From Marinobacter sp. BW6 (GTDB lineage: Bacteria > Pseudomonadota > Gammaproteobacteria > Pseudomonadales > Oleiphilaceae): DNA of 64,000 nt. Every line of letters begins with the position of its first letter. Positions within the stretch are counted from its first letter, which is position 1. Below, in pieces: positions 56,123 through 64,000 of this stretch. The stretch is from assembly GCF_008107725.1 (NCBI RefSeq), contig NZ_VIRN01000068.1, positions 62,001 to 126,000 on the forward strand, given 5' to 3'. The position numbers and the translations under genes were made by a program. Under the pieces are notes generated by a model, which did no database searches, was not told the origin of the DNA, and saw only the letters and a program-made list of their open reading frames with translations.

Positions 56123-58393
56123 ATGACTCTTCCGGGCGCCCTGTTCAGCCATTACCGTCGACACCCGCTTCAGTTGCTGGCCCTGGCTGCCATGATTGTG
56201 CTGGCCACCATGCTCTGGACGGGCGTCCACCAGCTCACCAGCCAGGCCCGGGCCAGTCTTGATCAGAGCGAATCGGCCGTGGCCGAGCGCCAGCAGGTAG
56301 AGCGCCAAGACGGCAAACGGGTGGCCGTGGAAGACTTTGTCGAACTTCGCCGAGCAGGACTCTGCGTGATGCCATGGCTGGAGGTGTCTTCGTCGGGGGG
56401 TGGACGCGTGGTCGGTGTCGACCCGCTGGCGGCAGGATGCTTTCAGGATTCTGCCGGGGAAGAAGCGCCCTGGGGCGGTGAACTCGATGGCAGGCCTTTT
56501 GTGGATATCAGTGAAGCGGCAGAATTGGCCCGCGAGCGACGAGGCGAGTTGTCCTTGCTGGTATCGGATGATCACAGCGCCGGGGATCTGCCGCCCCCCT
56601 ACAAGCTGGTACCGTTCAGGGTAGGCCCGGATACCGGTGAGCTTGGCGACAGTTTCCTGCTGAATCTGGACGCCCTCGGTGTGCTGGTTCTGCTGATTAC
56701 CGCCCTGCTGGTGCGCAGCGTGTATCTGCTGGGTATGGCCCAGCGCCGGGACAGTTTTGCACTGCTGAATCGGTTTGGTGTCCCTCAAGGTAGAATCAAT
56801 CGTTTGCTAGTGGTTGAAATCATGCTGCTGGCCCTGGTGTGTGTTGTGCCCGGAATCTGGCTCGGCCGCTGGCTGGCCACCGGTTTGGGCAGTGGCTTTG
56901 GGCGTGCGCTTGAAGGGTTGTTTGATCAGCCGTTGTACGCGGGCCGGGGCGGCAGTTGGCTGATGCCGTTTGCCACCATGCTCGCAGTGGTTCTGGCGGC
57001 TTGCCTGGCAGATTTCCTCCGGCCAATGGCCCGGGGGCTTGTGGGAGGCAACCGCCGATACGGCGGCCTGGTGTTGTTGGTGCTGATGGCAGGCCTTGCT
57101 TTATCGGTTTGGGTCACAGATCTGCTCTGGCTTTTCATTGCCGTGGCCATGGTGTTCGTGGCTGCGGGACTTCTCGCGCCCAGGTTGATTGCCTCGCTTG
57201 CAGACTGGCGGTCCGGCCACGACACGGATCTGCAGGCACGTTGGCGCCATCGGGAGCTTGCCGTGCTGGCTCGCCGCCTGGCCTTGCCATTGGTAGCCCT
57301 GCAGTTCGCCATGGCGATGGTTCTGGCGGTGCAGGCACTGGTGACGACTTTTGAGAGCACCTTTGACCGGTGGCTGGCGCAGAGACTGGAAGCGGACTAT
57401 TACGTTGAAGTCCCGGAATCAGCAGATGCGGCCCTGGCACTCGACTGGCTCGCTGAACAGCCGGGGCTCTCTGCTTCCGGGCTGTGGCACCGGGTCATTC
57501 GCGGTCGGGCAACTCTGCCGGGCGGCGAGGATGAGGAAGAAACCAGGGTAGACGTCTTTGCCATAGGTCCCGTTGGCCCACTGGTGACAGGTTGGGAGTT
57601 GTTTGAATCAGCGCCGCAGCCCTGGCAGCGACTGCAACAGGGCCAGGGCGTGATGGTGAATGAACAGCTGGCGCGCCGGCAGGATATAGCGGTCGGACAG
57701 ACATTGACGGTACTTTTCGGAAGTCAGTCCTTCGAACTTCCGGTACTGGCCATTTACCCGGACTACGGCCGTCCAGCCGGCGAGATCCTGATTCATCCGT
57801 CGGTTCTTCCAGCGGAGTTCGAAACCGGCTTCCAGAGCCTGTCAGTTTCGCCGGGCAATCTCTCCATTGAGGCAGTGACCGATGGATTAAAAGGGGTATG
57901 GCAGGTCGAGGCGTTGACGGTCCGGGACAACCGGGCGATTGAAGAGCTCGCCTCTGCCATTTTCGACCAGACCTTTCTGCTGACTCGGGCCATGACCACC
58001 CTGACCCTGATACTGGCGGCTATCGCCCTTCTGATGATGGGCTGGGTCTTCTTCTCGACCCGTGCCTGGTATTTCCGGCTGCTTGTGGTGTGGGGGCTGT
58101 CACGAAGGCAGGCCTCGGCTCAGCTGGTCCGGTTGTCAGTGTCGTTGACCGGTGCCATTGCCCTGCTGGCCCTGCCATTGGGTGTCTGGCTGACCTGGGT
58201 GCTGGTGCATCGGATCAATCCCATCGCGTTTGGCTGGTCCCTGCCCATGGCCGTCTATCCGGGGTTCTGGCTGGAGCTTGGTGTGCTCAGCGTGCTGATC
58301 GGTCTCAGCATCGCCTTACTGATGAGCCGCCAGTTGAAATCGCCGACGGTTGCACCCGTAAACGCCAATGCCCTGGCAGGAGGTGAGCGATGA
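56123..58393 (+). CDS. FtsX/MacB-like ABC permease (double FtsX domain)
   Basis: From ATG 56123 the protein is 756 residues. It has an N-terminal helix, a periplasmic domain, then three helices near 180-310, further helices near 320-440, and a C-terminal FtsX-like core. The eight or so helices and two FtsX-like regions suggest a single-chain version of a LolCE/AttFG-type permease. It acts with the ATPase upstream; its stop overlaps the lipoprotein gene by 4 bases. It may handle lipids or lipoproteins at the outer leaflet of the inner membrane. Confidence 0.82.
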   Translation: MTLPGALFSHYRRHPLQLLALAAMIVLATMLWTGVHQLTSQARASLDQSESAVAERQQVERQDGKRVAVEDFVELRRAGLCVMPWLEVSSSGGGRVVGVDPLAAGCFQDSAGEEAPWGGELDGRPFVDISEAAELARERRGELSLLVSDDHSAGDLPPPYKLVPFRVGPDTGELGDSFLLNLDALGVLVLLITALLVRSVYLLGMAQRRDSFALLNRFGVPQGRINRLLVVEIMLLALVCVVPGIWLGRWLATGLGSGFGRALEGLFDQPLYAGRGGSWLMPFATMLAVVLAACLADFLRPMARGLVGGNRRYGGLVLLVLMAGLALSVWVTDLLWLFIAVAMVFVAAGLLAPRLIASLADWRSGHDTDLQARWRHRELAVLARRLALPLVALQFAMAMVLAVQALVTTFESTFDRWLAQRLEADYYVEVPESADAALALDWLAEQPGLSASGLWHRVIRGRATLPGGEDEEETRVDVFAIGPVGPLVTGWELFESAPQPWQRLQQGQGVMVNEQLARRQDIAVGQTLTVLFGSQSFELPVLAIYPDYGRPAGEILIHPSVLPAEFETGFQSLSVSPGNLSIEAVTDGLKGVWQVEALTVRDNRAIEELASAIFDQTFLLTRAMTTLTLILAAIALLMMGWVFFSTRAWYFRLLVVWGLSRRQASAQLVRLSVSLTGAIALLALPLGVWLTWVLVHRINPIAFGWSLPMAVYPGFWLELGVLSVLIGLSIALLMSRQLKSPTVAPVNANALAGGER

Positions 58394-59469
58394 GGCGCTG
58401 GATCTTCATCTGGTTCGCCGTGGTTCTGGCCGGCTGTTCGGAGCCACAGCAAGAGTCAGGCTTTGCCGGACTGGCCGGCATCGCGGATAACGAATCCGGT
58501 GTGCCCTTTCTGCAGCCCGGGCCGGGAGACCGGCTGACATTTCCCGAGGATTATGGCCCCCACCCGCAGCACCGGATCGAATGGTGGTACCTGACCGCCA
58601 ATTTGAAGACGGAGGATGGCGAGCCCCTTGGCCTGCAATGGACCCAGTTCCGCCAGGCAATCAAGCCGAGGCCGGCAGACGCTGAGCCCCCGGACGCAAA
58701 CAACTGGCCCCTGGAAGCGGCCTGGATGGCACATGCCGCAGTAAGCTTTGATACCCGGCACTACTTCGCAGAGAAGCTGGCCCGGGGCGCCGTTGGCCAC
58801 GCAGGAGCCCGGGCAGAGCCGATCGCCGTGTGGCTGGACGACTGGGAGCTTGAGACTGAACCCGGGCATGGTTCATGGCGGCTGCAGGTCGCGGCGGATG
58901 GCTGGTCCTACGATTTGACCCTGAACATCACCGGAAAGCCCGTAGCTCACGGCGATCAGGGTTTCAGCGCCAAATCCGCCGATGGCGAGGGTTCCATGTA
59001 TTTCAGTCTGGTGGACCTTCAGATCGACGGCACGGTCACCCTGGTTGATCAGACGTTGGAAGTCAGTGGGAAGGGTTGGTTTGACCGGGAGTGGAGCAGC
59101 CAGTTTCTGAAATCCGGCCAGCAGGGCTGGGACTGGTTTGCGCTGCATCTGGATTCGGGCGACAAACTGATGGCTTTCCAGCTCAGGGAAGAAGACGGTG
59201 GCTTTCGTGCCGGAACCTGGATTCCTGCTGATGGTGAGCCGACCGTCCTTGGCGCCGATCAGGTTAGCCTTACGCCATTGACCGAGAGCGACGGTTATCC
59301 CCGTGCCTGGCAACTGTCGGTGCCGGACTTCGGGGTGAATCTGGAGATAGCTGCGCCGGCAGGGGATTACCGGAATACGGGGCTCTACCCGTACTGGGAG
59401 AGCCCGGTTTCGGTATCCGGCAGCCATGGCGGCGTGGGCTACATGGAACTGACCGGATATGCTGAGTGA
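58390..59469 (+). CDS. AttH-like lipocalin-fold lipoprotein
   Basis: The 359-residue protein has a lipoprotein signal (VVLAGC, Cys17) and the AttH/carotenoid 1,2-hydratase-like lipocalin pair of domains, with the diagnostic HRIEWWYLTANL and WTQFRQAIKP. It sits at the end of an ABC operon in the order ATPase-permease-AttH, as in the known att locus. AttH proteins are thought to accept or modify a lipid in the periplasm. Its ligand is unknown; the RND system upstream in the same operon may act on the same substrate. Confidence 0.85.
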   Translation: MRRWIFIWFAVVLAGCSEPQQESGFAGLAGIADNESGVPFLQPGPGDRLTFPEDYGPHPQHRIEWWYLTANLKTEDGEPLGLQWTQFRQAIKPRPADAEPPDANNWPLEAAWMAHAAVSFDTRHYFAEKLARGAVGHAGARAEPIAVWLDDWELETEPGHGSWRLQVAADGWSYDLTLNITGKPVAHGDQGFSAKSADGEGSMYFSLVDLQIDGTVTLVDQTLEVSGKGWFDREWSSQFLKSGQQGWDWFALHLDSGDKLMAFQLREEDGGFRAGTWIPADGEPTVLGADQVSLTPLTESDGYPRAWQLSVPDFGVNLEIAAPAGDYRNTGLYPYWESPVSVSGSHGGVGYMELTGYAE

Positions 59470-59488
59470 ACCTCGGGGTAACCGGGTG

Positions 59489-60697
59489 TCACTCGACGGC
59501 GGTAGCACCAATCCGGTGAATGCTCAGGTCGGCCCCGTTGAACTCTTCTTCTTCGGTCAGGCGCAGGCCCGAGATGGCGTTGATTGCGCCATAGACAATC
59601 AGGCCGCCAATAAAGGCCACGACAACGCCGGCAACCGAGCCGACGATCTGCGACATCAGGCTGACGCCGCCCAGGCCGCCGAGCGCTTCCTGGCCGAAGA
59701 TGCCACAGGCAATCGCACCCCAGACACCACAGACACCATGCAGCGGCCAGACACCCAGCACGTCGTCCAGTCGTTCAATCTTGGCCTGGGCCCATTCGAA
59801 CAGGTACACAAAGATGGCGCCGGCCACAGCACCGGTCACCAGGGCGCCAACCGGATGCATCAGGTCAGAGCCGGCACAGACAGCCACGAGGCCCGCCAAC
59901 GGGCCGTTGTGGATAAAGCCGGGGTCTTTGCGGCCAAGCAGCATGGAGACCAGAATGCCGCCGACCATCGCCATCAGGCTGTTCACGGCGACCAGGCCGC
60001 TGATGCCATCCAGGGTCTGGGCCGACATGACGTTGAAGCCGAACCAGCCAACGGTCAGAATCCATGCGCCCAGGGCGAGGAAGGGGATGTTGGAGGGGGC
60101 AAAGGCCACCACCTTGCCGTTGCGGTAGCGCCCATTGCGTGCACCCAGAACGAGTACCGCCGCCAAAGCGATCCAGCCGCCCACCGCGTGCACTACAACG
60201 GAGCCGGCAAAGTCGTGGAAAGATGCACCAAACTGGTTCTCCAGCCAGCTCTGGAAACCATAGTTGCCGTTCCAGATAAGCCCCTCAAAGAAGGGGTAGA
60301 TAAAGGCGACAATCAGGCCAGAGGCAATCAGCATCGGATAGAACTTTGCCCGTTCGGCGATACCGCCGGACACGATGGCGGGAATGGCCGCGGCGAAAGT
60401 CATCAGGAAGAAAAACTTCACCAGATCATAGCCGTTGGCAGCAGTGAGCTCGGCGGCACCGCTCATGAAATGACTACCGTAGGCAATGTAATAGCCGATA
60501 AAGAAGTAGGCCACGGCGGAGATGCCGAAGTCGGTCATGATCTTCACCAGGGCATTGACCTGGTTCTTGTGGCGGACCGTGCCCACTTCCAGGAAGGCAA
60601 AGCCGGCATGCATGGCCAGCACCATAATGGCGCCGATGAGGATGAACAGCGTGTTGGCGCTTTCAGTCAGGGTGTGTACTGCACTCGTGATGTCCAC
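59489..60697 (-). CDS. amt: Ammonium transporter
   Basis: The 402-residue protein has 11 membrane helices of the Amt family. The twin histidines of the conduction pore are in GSVVVHAVGGW and WPLHGVCGVWG. No signal sequence is cleavable at the start. It imports ammonium/ammonia under nitrogen limitation. A sigma-54 promoter and NtrC-type sites lie upstream. No glnK lies next to it, which is unusual, since amt is normally paired with glnK; the partner may lie elsewhere. Confidence 0.93.
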   Translation of the reverse strand: MDITSAVHTLTESANTLFILIGAIMVLAMHAGFAFLEVGTVRHKNQVNALVKIMTDFGISAVAYFFIGYYIAYGSHFMSGAAELTAANGYDLVKFFFLMTFAAAIPAIVSGGIAERAKFYPMLIASGLIVAFIYPFFEGLIWNGNYGFQSWLENQFGASFHDFAGSVVVHAVGGWIALAAVLVLGARNGRYRNGKVVAFAPSNIPFLALGAWILTVGWFGFNVMSAQTLDGISGLVAVNSLMAMVGGILVSMLLGRKDPGFIHNGPLAGLVAVCAGSDLMHPVGALVTGAVAGAIFVYLFEWAQAKIERLDDVLGVWPLHGVCGVWGAIACGIFGQEALGGLGGVSLMSQIVGSVAGVVVAFIGGLIVYGAINAISGLRLTEEEEFNGADLSIHRIGATAVE

Positions 60698-60756
60698 GGG
60701 TTTTCGCTCCTGATGTTGTGTGTACGGCCTCTATTGGGCCGTTTAACATTGGGTTG

Positions 60757-60773
60757 TGCATTGATGAGGTGCA
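60757..60773. promoter_or_regulatory. NtrC-like site near the amt start of transcription
   Basis: TGCATTGATGAGGTGCA fits TGCACCAWWWWGGTGCA at 13 of 17 positions. It lies around +1 (about 60768), an odd place for an enhancer, so it may act as a repressor site at high NtrC-P or be chance. Confidence 0.4.
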
Positions 60774-60777
60774 GCTG

Positions 60778-60797
60778 AAGCAAGAGCTGTTCCAAAA
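60778..60797 (-). promoter_or_regulatory. Sigma-54 (-24/-12) promoter of amt
   Basis: On the minus strand TGGAAC-N5-TTGCTT carries GG and GC doublets separated by exactly 10 bases, as in the sigma-54 consensus TGGCACG-N4-TTGC. It predicts transcription from about 60768, 71 bases before the amt start codon. Confidence 0.75.
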
Positions 60798-60870
60798 CAA
60801 TGCATATCGAGCGATGAGAGACAGTTAAGGAATTGCAGGAAGGCGTCAGAGAGCGGTTTTAGCTCTGGCG

Positions 60871-60887
60871 CGCACTATGGTTGTGCG
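60871..60887. promoter_or_regulatory. Upstream NtrC enhancer site of amt
   Basis: CGCAC-N7-GTGCG is a perfect inverted repeat with the GCAC-N7-GTGC spacing of NtrC sites. Its centre is about 111 bases before the predicted start, a usual enhancer distance. A half match (TGCACCAAAATT) follows at 60901. Confidence 0.6.
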
Positions 60888-60920
60888 TTTTAGGGTTGTG
60901 TGCACCAAAATTGAGTTCGG

Positions 60921-61838
60921 TTACCAGCTGATTTCGTTTGATGTCGAACTGTCGGATTCGATACCGAGGATTGATTCTGCATCGTCCGATTCGGACTGAA
61001 TCAGCTCCCGGAGTCGCACTTCCTGTTCCTGCATAGGGCCGGAAAGATCGATAATGATTTCCACGCGCCGGTTCTTGGCGCGGTTCTCTGCTGAGGTGTT
61101 GGCGACTCTGGGCTCGGTATCCGCCAGACCGGTGACGGACAGGCGGGTCGGTTCGACCTGGTCCCTGGCTACCAGGACGTTGGCCACGGCGGCAGACCGG
61201 GCAGCCGAGAGATCCCAGTTGCTGTAGAAACGATCGGTTCGGATGGGTACGTTGTCGGTGTGCCCCTCGATGGTCAGATCACCGGGGATGCCTTCAATAA
61301 CCTCCGCCATGTCCAGCAGCAGGCCTTCAAACTCCCAGGTCAGCTGGGCCGAACCGGAGGGGAAGGAACCTTTTTCTTCCACTCGGATCACTATTCGCCG
61401 CTGATCTTCACTTACATTGATGCGCCCATCGGCGATTGCAGGTTCCAGAACCTGGAGGATCTGGTCCATGGTTTCCTGCAGCTGTTCCTCCATCGCGGCT
61501 TCAACGGCCATGTCGGTGGGACTTTTCAGGGTCTGGAGTTCCGGGTCTTCTTCCGTCGTGGTCTGTTTGACTTCGTTGACCACGGTGGGCTCCGGCGGGG
61601 CGGGCGAAAACTTGTCAAAAATGGGGCTGGTACCCTTGGGGATTTCCAGGGCGGGCACGTCCCGCTGAACGCCGAAGGCCTTGGAGAGTTCACCGGCGAT
61701 TTGCTTGAACTTCTGGGCGTCGATTTCCGAGAAGGACAGCAACAGTACGAAGAAGCACATCAGCAGGGACATCAGATCGGCGAAGGTAACAACCCACGCC
61801 GGAATCCCCGGTTTTTCCTCTTCAGGCAATTCGTCCAT
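60921..61838 (-). CDS. pomB: Flagellar stator protein PomB (MotB family)
   Basis: The 305-residue protein has a single membrane helix at about 15-37 with the ion-binding Asp21 in WVVTFADLMSLLMCFFVLLLSF, then a plug/linker and an OmpA-like peptidoglycan-binding domain (about 165-275: TIEGHTDNVPI). The LSFSEIDAQKFKQIAG text resembles Vibrio PomB, which argues for a sodium-driven motor. It is two bases downstream of pomA, forming one operon. Confidence 0.9.
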   Translation of the reverse strand: MDELPEEEKPGIPAWVVTFADLMSLLMCFFVLLLSFSEIDAQKFKQIAGELSKAFGVQRDVPALEIPKGTSPIFDKFSPAPPEPTVVNEVKQTTTEEDPELQTLKSPTDMAVEAAMEEQLQETMDQILQVLEPAIADGRINVSEDQRRIVIRVEEKGSFPSGSAQLTWEFEGLLLDMAEVIEGIPGDLTIEGHTDNVPIRTDRFYSNWDLSAARSAAVANVLVARDQVEPTRLSVTGLADTEPRVANTSAENRAKNRRVEIIIDLSGPMQEQEVRLRELIQSESDDAESILGIESDSSTSNEISW

Positions 61839-61840
61839 TG

Positions 61841-62611
61841 TCAGGCGCCTTCAGCTGCAGCCGCTTTCTCACGTTCCTTGGGGGGCAGGTAGCTAGACAG
61901 CATCTGCTCGATGATGCGTGGGTTGGTGCCCTCCTGGATGGCGACCAGGGCATCAATGTACAGCGACTGCATGCGCGCTTCCTCGGTCATTCGCAGAGAG
62001 AGCTTGTCGGCAATCGGGGTGGCAATCATGGTGGCGATCATGGCGCCGTAAAGTGTGGTCAGCAGGGCGACCGCCATAGCAGGGCCGATGGATTTCGGGT
62101 CTTCCATGTTCGACAACATCTGAACCAGACCAATCAGCGTGCCGATCATGCCCATCGCCGGCGCGACATCCGCCATGGCCGTGAAGACTTTGGCGCCGGA
62201 GCGGTTGTGGTCAAGCGTCATCAACCGCTCCTTGTTAAGAAGCTCTTTGATGGTCTTGCCATCTTGTCCATCCACCAGCATCTGTATGCCCTGCGCCAGA
62301 AACGGGCTGCTGATCTCTCTGTCTTCCAGGCCGAGAACACCCTCTTTACGGGCAACGTTGGCAATATCCACCAGTTCTTCGATGCTGGCCTGGGTTTCCG
62401 GCAGTTTGAACTTGAAGGCGCGGGCGGCCGCTTTGAAGGCGCCGAGGAACTGGGCAACACTGAATTTGGCCAGCACCACAAACATGGTGCCGCCAACAAC
62501 GATCAACAGTGAGGCGGGGTTGATAAAGACAGCTGGCGAAACACCAAGAATAACGGCAGACGCAATGAGTAGAATAGCGCCTGCAAGACCGATGAGAGTG
62601 GCTAAATCCAC
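61841..62611 (-). CDS. pomA: Flagellar stator protein PomA (MotA family)
   Basis: The 256-residue protein has four membrane helices and opens MDLATLIGLAGAILLIASAVILG followed by SLLIVVGGTMFVVL, close to Vibrio PomA. The cytoplasmic loop between helices 2 and 3 (about 85-150) carries charged residues that touch FliG. The conserved Pro in TM3 (VAPAMGMIGTLIGLV) is present. It forms the sodium channel with PomB and torque for the motor. Confidence 0.92.
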   Translation of the reverse strand: MDLATLIGLAGAILLIASAVILGVSPAVFINPASLLIVVGGTMFVVLAKFSVAQFLGAFKAAARAFKFKLPETQASIEELVDIANVARKEGVLGLEDREISSPFLAQGIQMLVDGQDGKTIKELLNKERLMTLDHNRSGAKVFTAMADVAPAMGMIGTLIGLVQMLSNMEDPKSIGPAMAVALLTTLYGAMIATMIATPIADKLSLRMTEEARMQSLYIDALVAIQEGTNPRIIEQMLSSYLPPKEREKAAAAEGA

Positions 62612-62680
62612 GGTAACTCCAGATTTGATTCAGGTGTTGCAACAGCAGGGGCGGGAGAATACCGTCAGTTCAGAAATTAA

Positions 62681-63100
62681 TCAATTGGCACTGGCCCGGT
62701 TGTCAGGTTCTTCCTGTTGTTCTTTCCACGCAGCGTAGCGAAGCAAGTCGGATTCTACCAGTTTAAGGCATAGCGCGACGACGCCGGCATCGTCGATAAG
62801 ACCGAAGCCGAATATCAGGTCCGGTATGACATCCAGCGGGTTTAGAACGTACAAGAGCGCACCGGCCACCGCAGCGATGGTTTTCCAGGGTACGCTGCGA
62901 TAATTGCCATGCCAATAATCGCGGATCATTGAAAACATCAGCTTGATGTCAGAACTGAAACGCGCCAGTTTGCCGCTGTCTTTCACTTTATCTTCAATAC
63001 TTCGCTGGCGGTCCAGCAGTGTCTCCAGATCCGCCCGATGAACCTTGCTGGCCTCGGCGTCCAGCTGTTTCCGGGCGTCTTTCTGGTTGAACATTGCCAT
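62681..63100 (-). CDS. DUF1232 (YkvA-like) small membrane protein
   Basis: The 139-residue protein carries the DUF1232 core (about 70-115) with LLYVLNPLDVIPDLIFGFGLIDDAGVVALCLKLV, a hydrophobic hairpin of unknown role. The N-terminal half is charged and coiled. It lies downstream of the TIGR03643 gene on the same strand (78 bases apart) and upstream of pomA. Confidence 0.8.
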   Translation of the reverse strand: MAMFNQKDARKQLDAEASKVHRADLETLLDRQRSIEDKVKDSGKLARFSSDIKLMFSMIRDYWHGNYRSVPWKTIAAVAGALLYVLNPLDVIPDLIFGFGLIDDAGVVALCLKLVESDLLRYAAWKEQQEEPDNRASAN

Positions 63101-63178
63101 CGAGAAGGTTCCTCACTTGCTTGATGTCTGAGTGCTCATGATGGCGTAGCTTCGCCGTCAATGCCAATGACGAGGCGT

Positions 63179-63436
63179 TTATCGGTGCTTGTACTGGGTC
63201 GGGCAATAGCCACGGTTTACACCTTCAGGCCGTAGCTGGCGATGTTTAGTATTGCGTCCGGTTACCCGTTTGCGCCAGAGCCGGAAGCTGCCGGGTTTGA
63301 GCTCATGACGCATCAGGCGAATGACGTCCTTCTCCGGTAATCCGTAAAGCTCCTCAATGGCCTCGAAAGGCGTACGATCTTCCCAGGCCATTTCAATGAT
63401 GCGGGAGAGATCTGCGGGGTCAAATTGCGCGGACAT
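63179..63436 (-). CDS. TIGR03643 family protein
   Basis: The 85-residue protein matches TIGR03643: FDPADLSRIIEMAWEDRTPF, an FEAIEELYGLPEKDVIRLMR helix pair that looks like a helix-turn-helix, and the diagnostic SFRLWRKRVTGR followed by TKH. It is conserved in many proteobacteria, with unknown function; DNA or RNA binding is plausible from the basic C-terminus. Confidence 0.88.
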   Translation of the reverse strand: MSAQFDPADLSRIIEMAWEDRTPFEAIEELYGLPEKDVIRLMRHELKPGSFRLWRKRVTGRNTKHRQLRPEGVNRGYCPTQYKHR

Positions 63437-63508
63437 AGGCTACCCTCGGTTTCGATCAGCTTTGCGAACACTACGTCCGAACCGACCGCTCGTCTCACCC
63501 TGCCCGAT

Positions 63509-64000
63509 TTATCGATAGTGCTTGTGCAGCCGGGTCGGGATCTGGGCCATCTGTTTGTCCACCAGAGTCTCCATTGCTCTCGAAATTGGCTGGGTATCGA
63601 GCTCTGGCTCGACCACGCTTAGCAGATAGGCAACGGCCTCTGCAGTGGCCAGCTGATGTTCCCCCGGTGCCTTGCGAATGGCGTAGGCTGACGCGGGAGG
63701 GTTGGCGAAATGGAAGCGGGGCAGAGCCGCCAGTGCCGGGTTTTGGTGGAGGATCCGGGCGGCCTTACGCCAGGTGCCGTCCAGAACGATCCAGTGATGG
63801 ATGTGGCTGAGGTCTGAGGATTCGAGGGTGTCGCTGCCGGGTCCCGGAAACAGCAGCGCGGAATTCCGGGTATCGGTTTGGGGATAGAATCCGGCCTGAC
63901 GGAGATCCTCCGGCGTCTCGCCGCGGAACAGGTCCAGTCTGGTAAGACACTGGGCCAGTATGCGGACGGTGCCCTTGGCGTGGCCAACCTCAGTTGGATG
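63509..64000 (-). CDS. DTW-domain tRNA-uridine aminocarboxypropyltransferase, C-terminal part (partial)
   Basis: An open frame runs from the right edge to a TAA at 63509-63511, giving 163 residues without a start in the window. It begins HPTEVGHAKGTVRILAQCL, includes the DTW motif as VLDGTWRKAARIL, FANPPASAYAIRKAP, and a C-terminal helix MAQIPTRLHKHY. This fits the TapT/YfiP family that adds an aminocarboxypropyl group to U47 in tRNA. The N-terminal zinc-binding part lies beyond the window. Confidence 0.87.
   Translation of the reverse strand, partial: HPTEVGHAKGTVRILAQCLTRLDLFRGETPEDLRQAGFYPQTDTRNSALLFPGPGSDTLESSDLSHIHHWIVLDGTWRKAARILHQNPALAALPRFHFANPPASAYAIRKAPGEHQLATAEAVAYLLSVVEPELDTQPISRAMETLVDKQMAQIPTRLHKHYR

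Noticed and set aside
59459..60778. 439-residue plus-strand frame opposite amt
   Set aside because: Antisense to a clear Amt protein; the translation is rich in His/Gln/Asp as expected of a mirror frame.
63619..63987. 122-residue minus-strand frame at the right end
   Set aside because: It is a wrong-frame shadow of the partial DTW-domain gene, which runs through the edge without a start codon.

Overview
The window looks like chromosomal DNA of a marine gammaproteobacterium, most probably Marinobacter or a close relative. This rests on gene content: a PomAB-type sodium stator, a TIGR03643 protein, a thermostable-hemolysin-family gene, an arginine deiminase cluster joined to an N-type ATPase, and a PmrAB/QseBC-type regulon. 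No species assignment is possible from sequence reading alone. I saw no tRNA, rRNA, CRISPR array, insertion sequence or prophage. Genes are packed tightly and no gene-free stretch exceeds 300 bases.

Bases 1-9.2 kb are mixed: the end of an ABC ATPase, a methyltransferase divergent from an AraC regulator, an AT-richer patch (MAPEG, VOC and LysR genes), RidA and a mercaptopyruvate-type sulfurtransferase. Next come cytochrome b561 and a PepSY-like secreted protein, divergent from a two-component pair whose kinase carries an extreme Asp/Glu/His-rich periplasmic loop. Bases 9.2-17.5 kb form an envelope-modification region on the minus strand: two GT2/GT39 (ArnT-like) modules, a VTT membrane protein, a GtrA flippase and a PmrAB/QseBC-like regulator pair. 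TTAA-N7-TTAA operators, the PmrA/QseB pattern, lie in front of both minus-strand operons. Three helically phased copies lie between gtrA and the plus-strand operon at 17.7-22 kb.

That plus-strand operon is the least explained part of the window. It encodes a thermostable-hemolysin-family protein, an AMP-ligase fused in frame to a heme-oxygenase-like diiron oxidase (HDO), an SDR and a secreted TPR protein. It looks like an uncharacterised fatty-acid or lipid tailoring pathway under cationic-peptide/cation control. After it come a diguanylate cyclase, a persulfide-dioxygenase-like MBL protein with a SulP transporter, a CbiM-like membrane protein, a GGDEF-EAL protein, and a RegBA-type redox two-component system divergent from an OprC/NosA-type copper receptor.

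Bases 33.5-44.9 kb form one apparent supra-operon: a YfcC-type carrier, arcA-arcB-arcC, then (10 bp after arcC) a nine-gene N-type ATPase operon, atpDCQRBEFAG. A candidate ANR/FNR box lies at -41.5 from a candidate start site, followed by a leader that can fold as a three-way junction. The arrangement suggests arginine fermentation feeding ATP to an ion-pumping ATPase when oxygen is low.

Bases 44.9-59.5 kb hold two RND efflux systems; the second runs into an ABC transporter and an AttH-like lipoprotein. A diguanylate cyclase and a small K+ channel lie between them. The end of the window has an ammonium transporter with a sigma-54/NtrC-type promoter, PomAB, a DUF1232 protein, a TIGR03643 protein and the C-terminal part of a DTW-domain tRNA modification enzyme.
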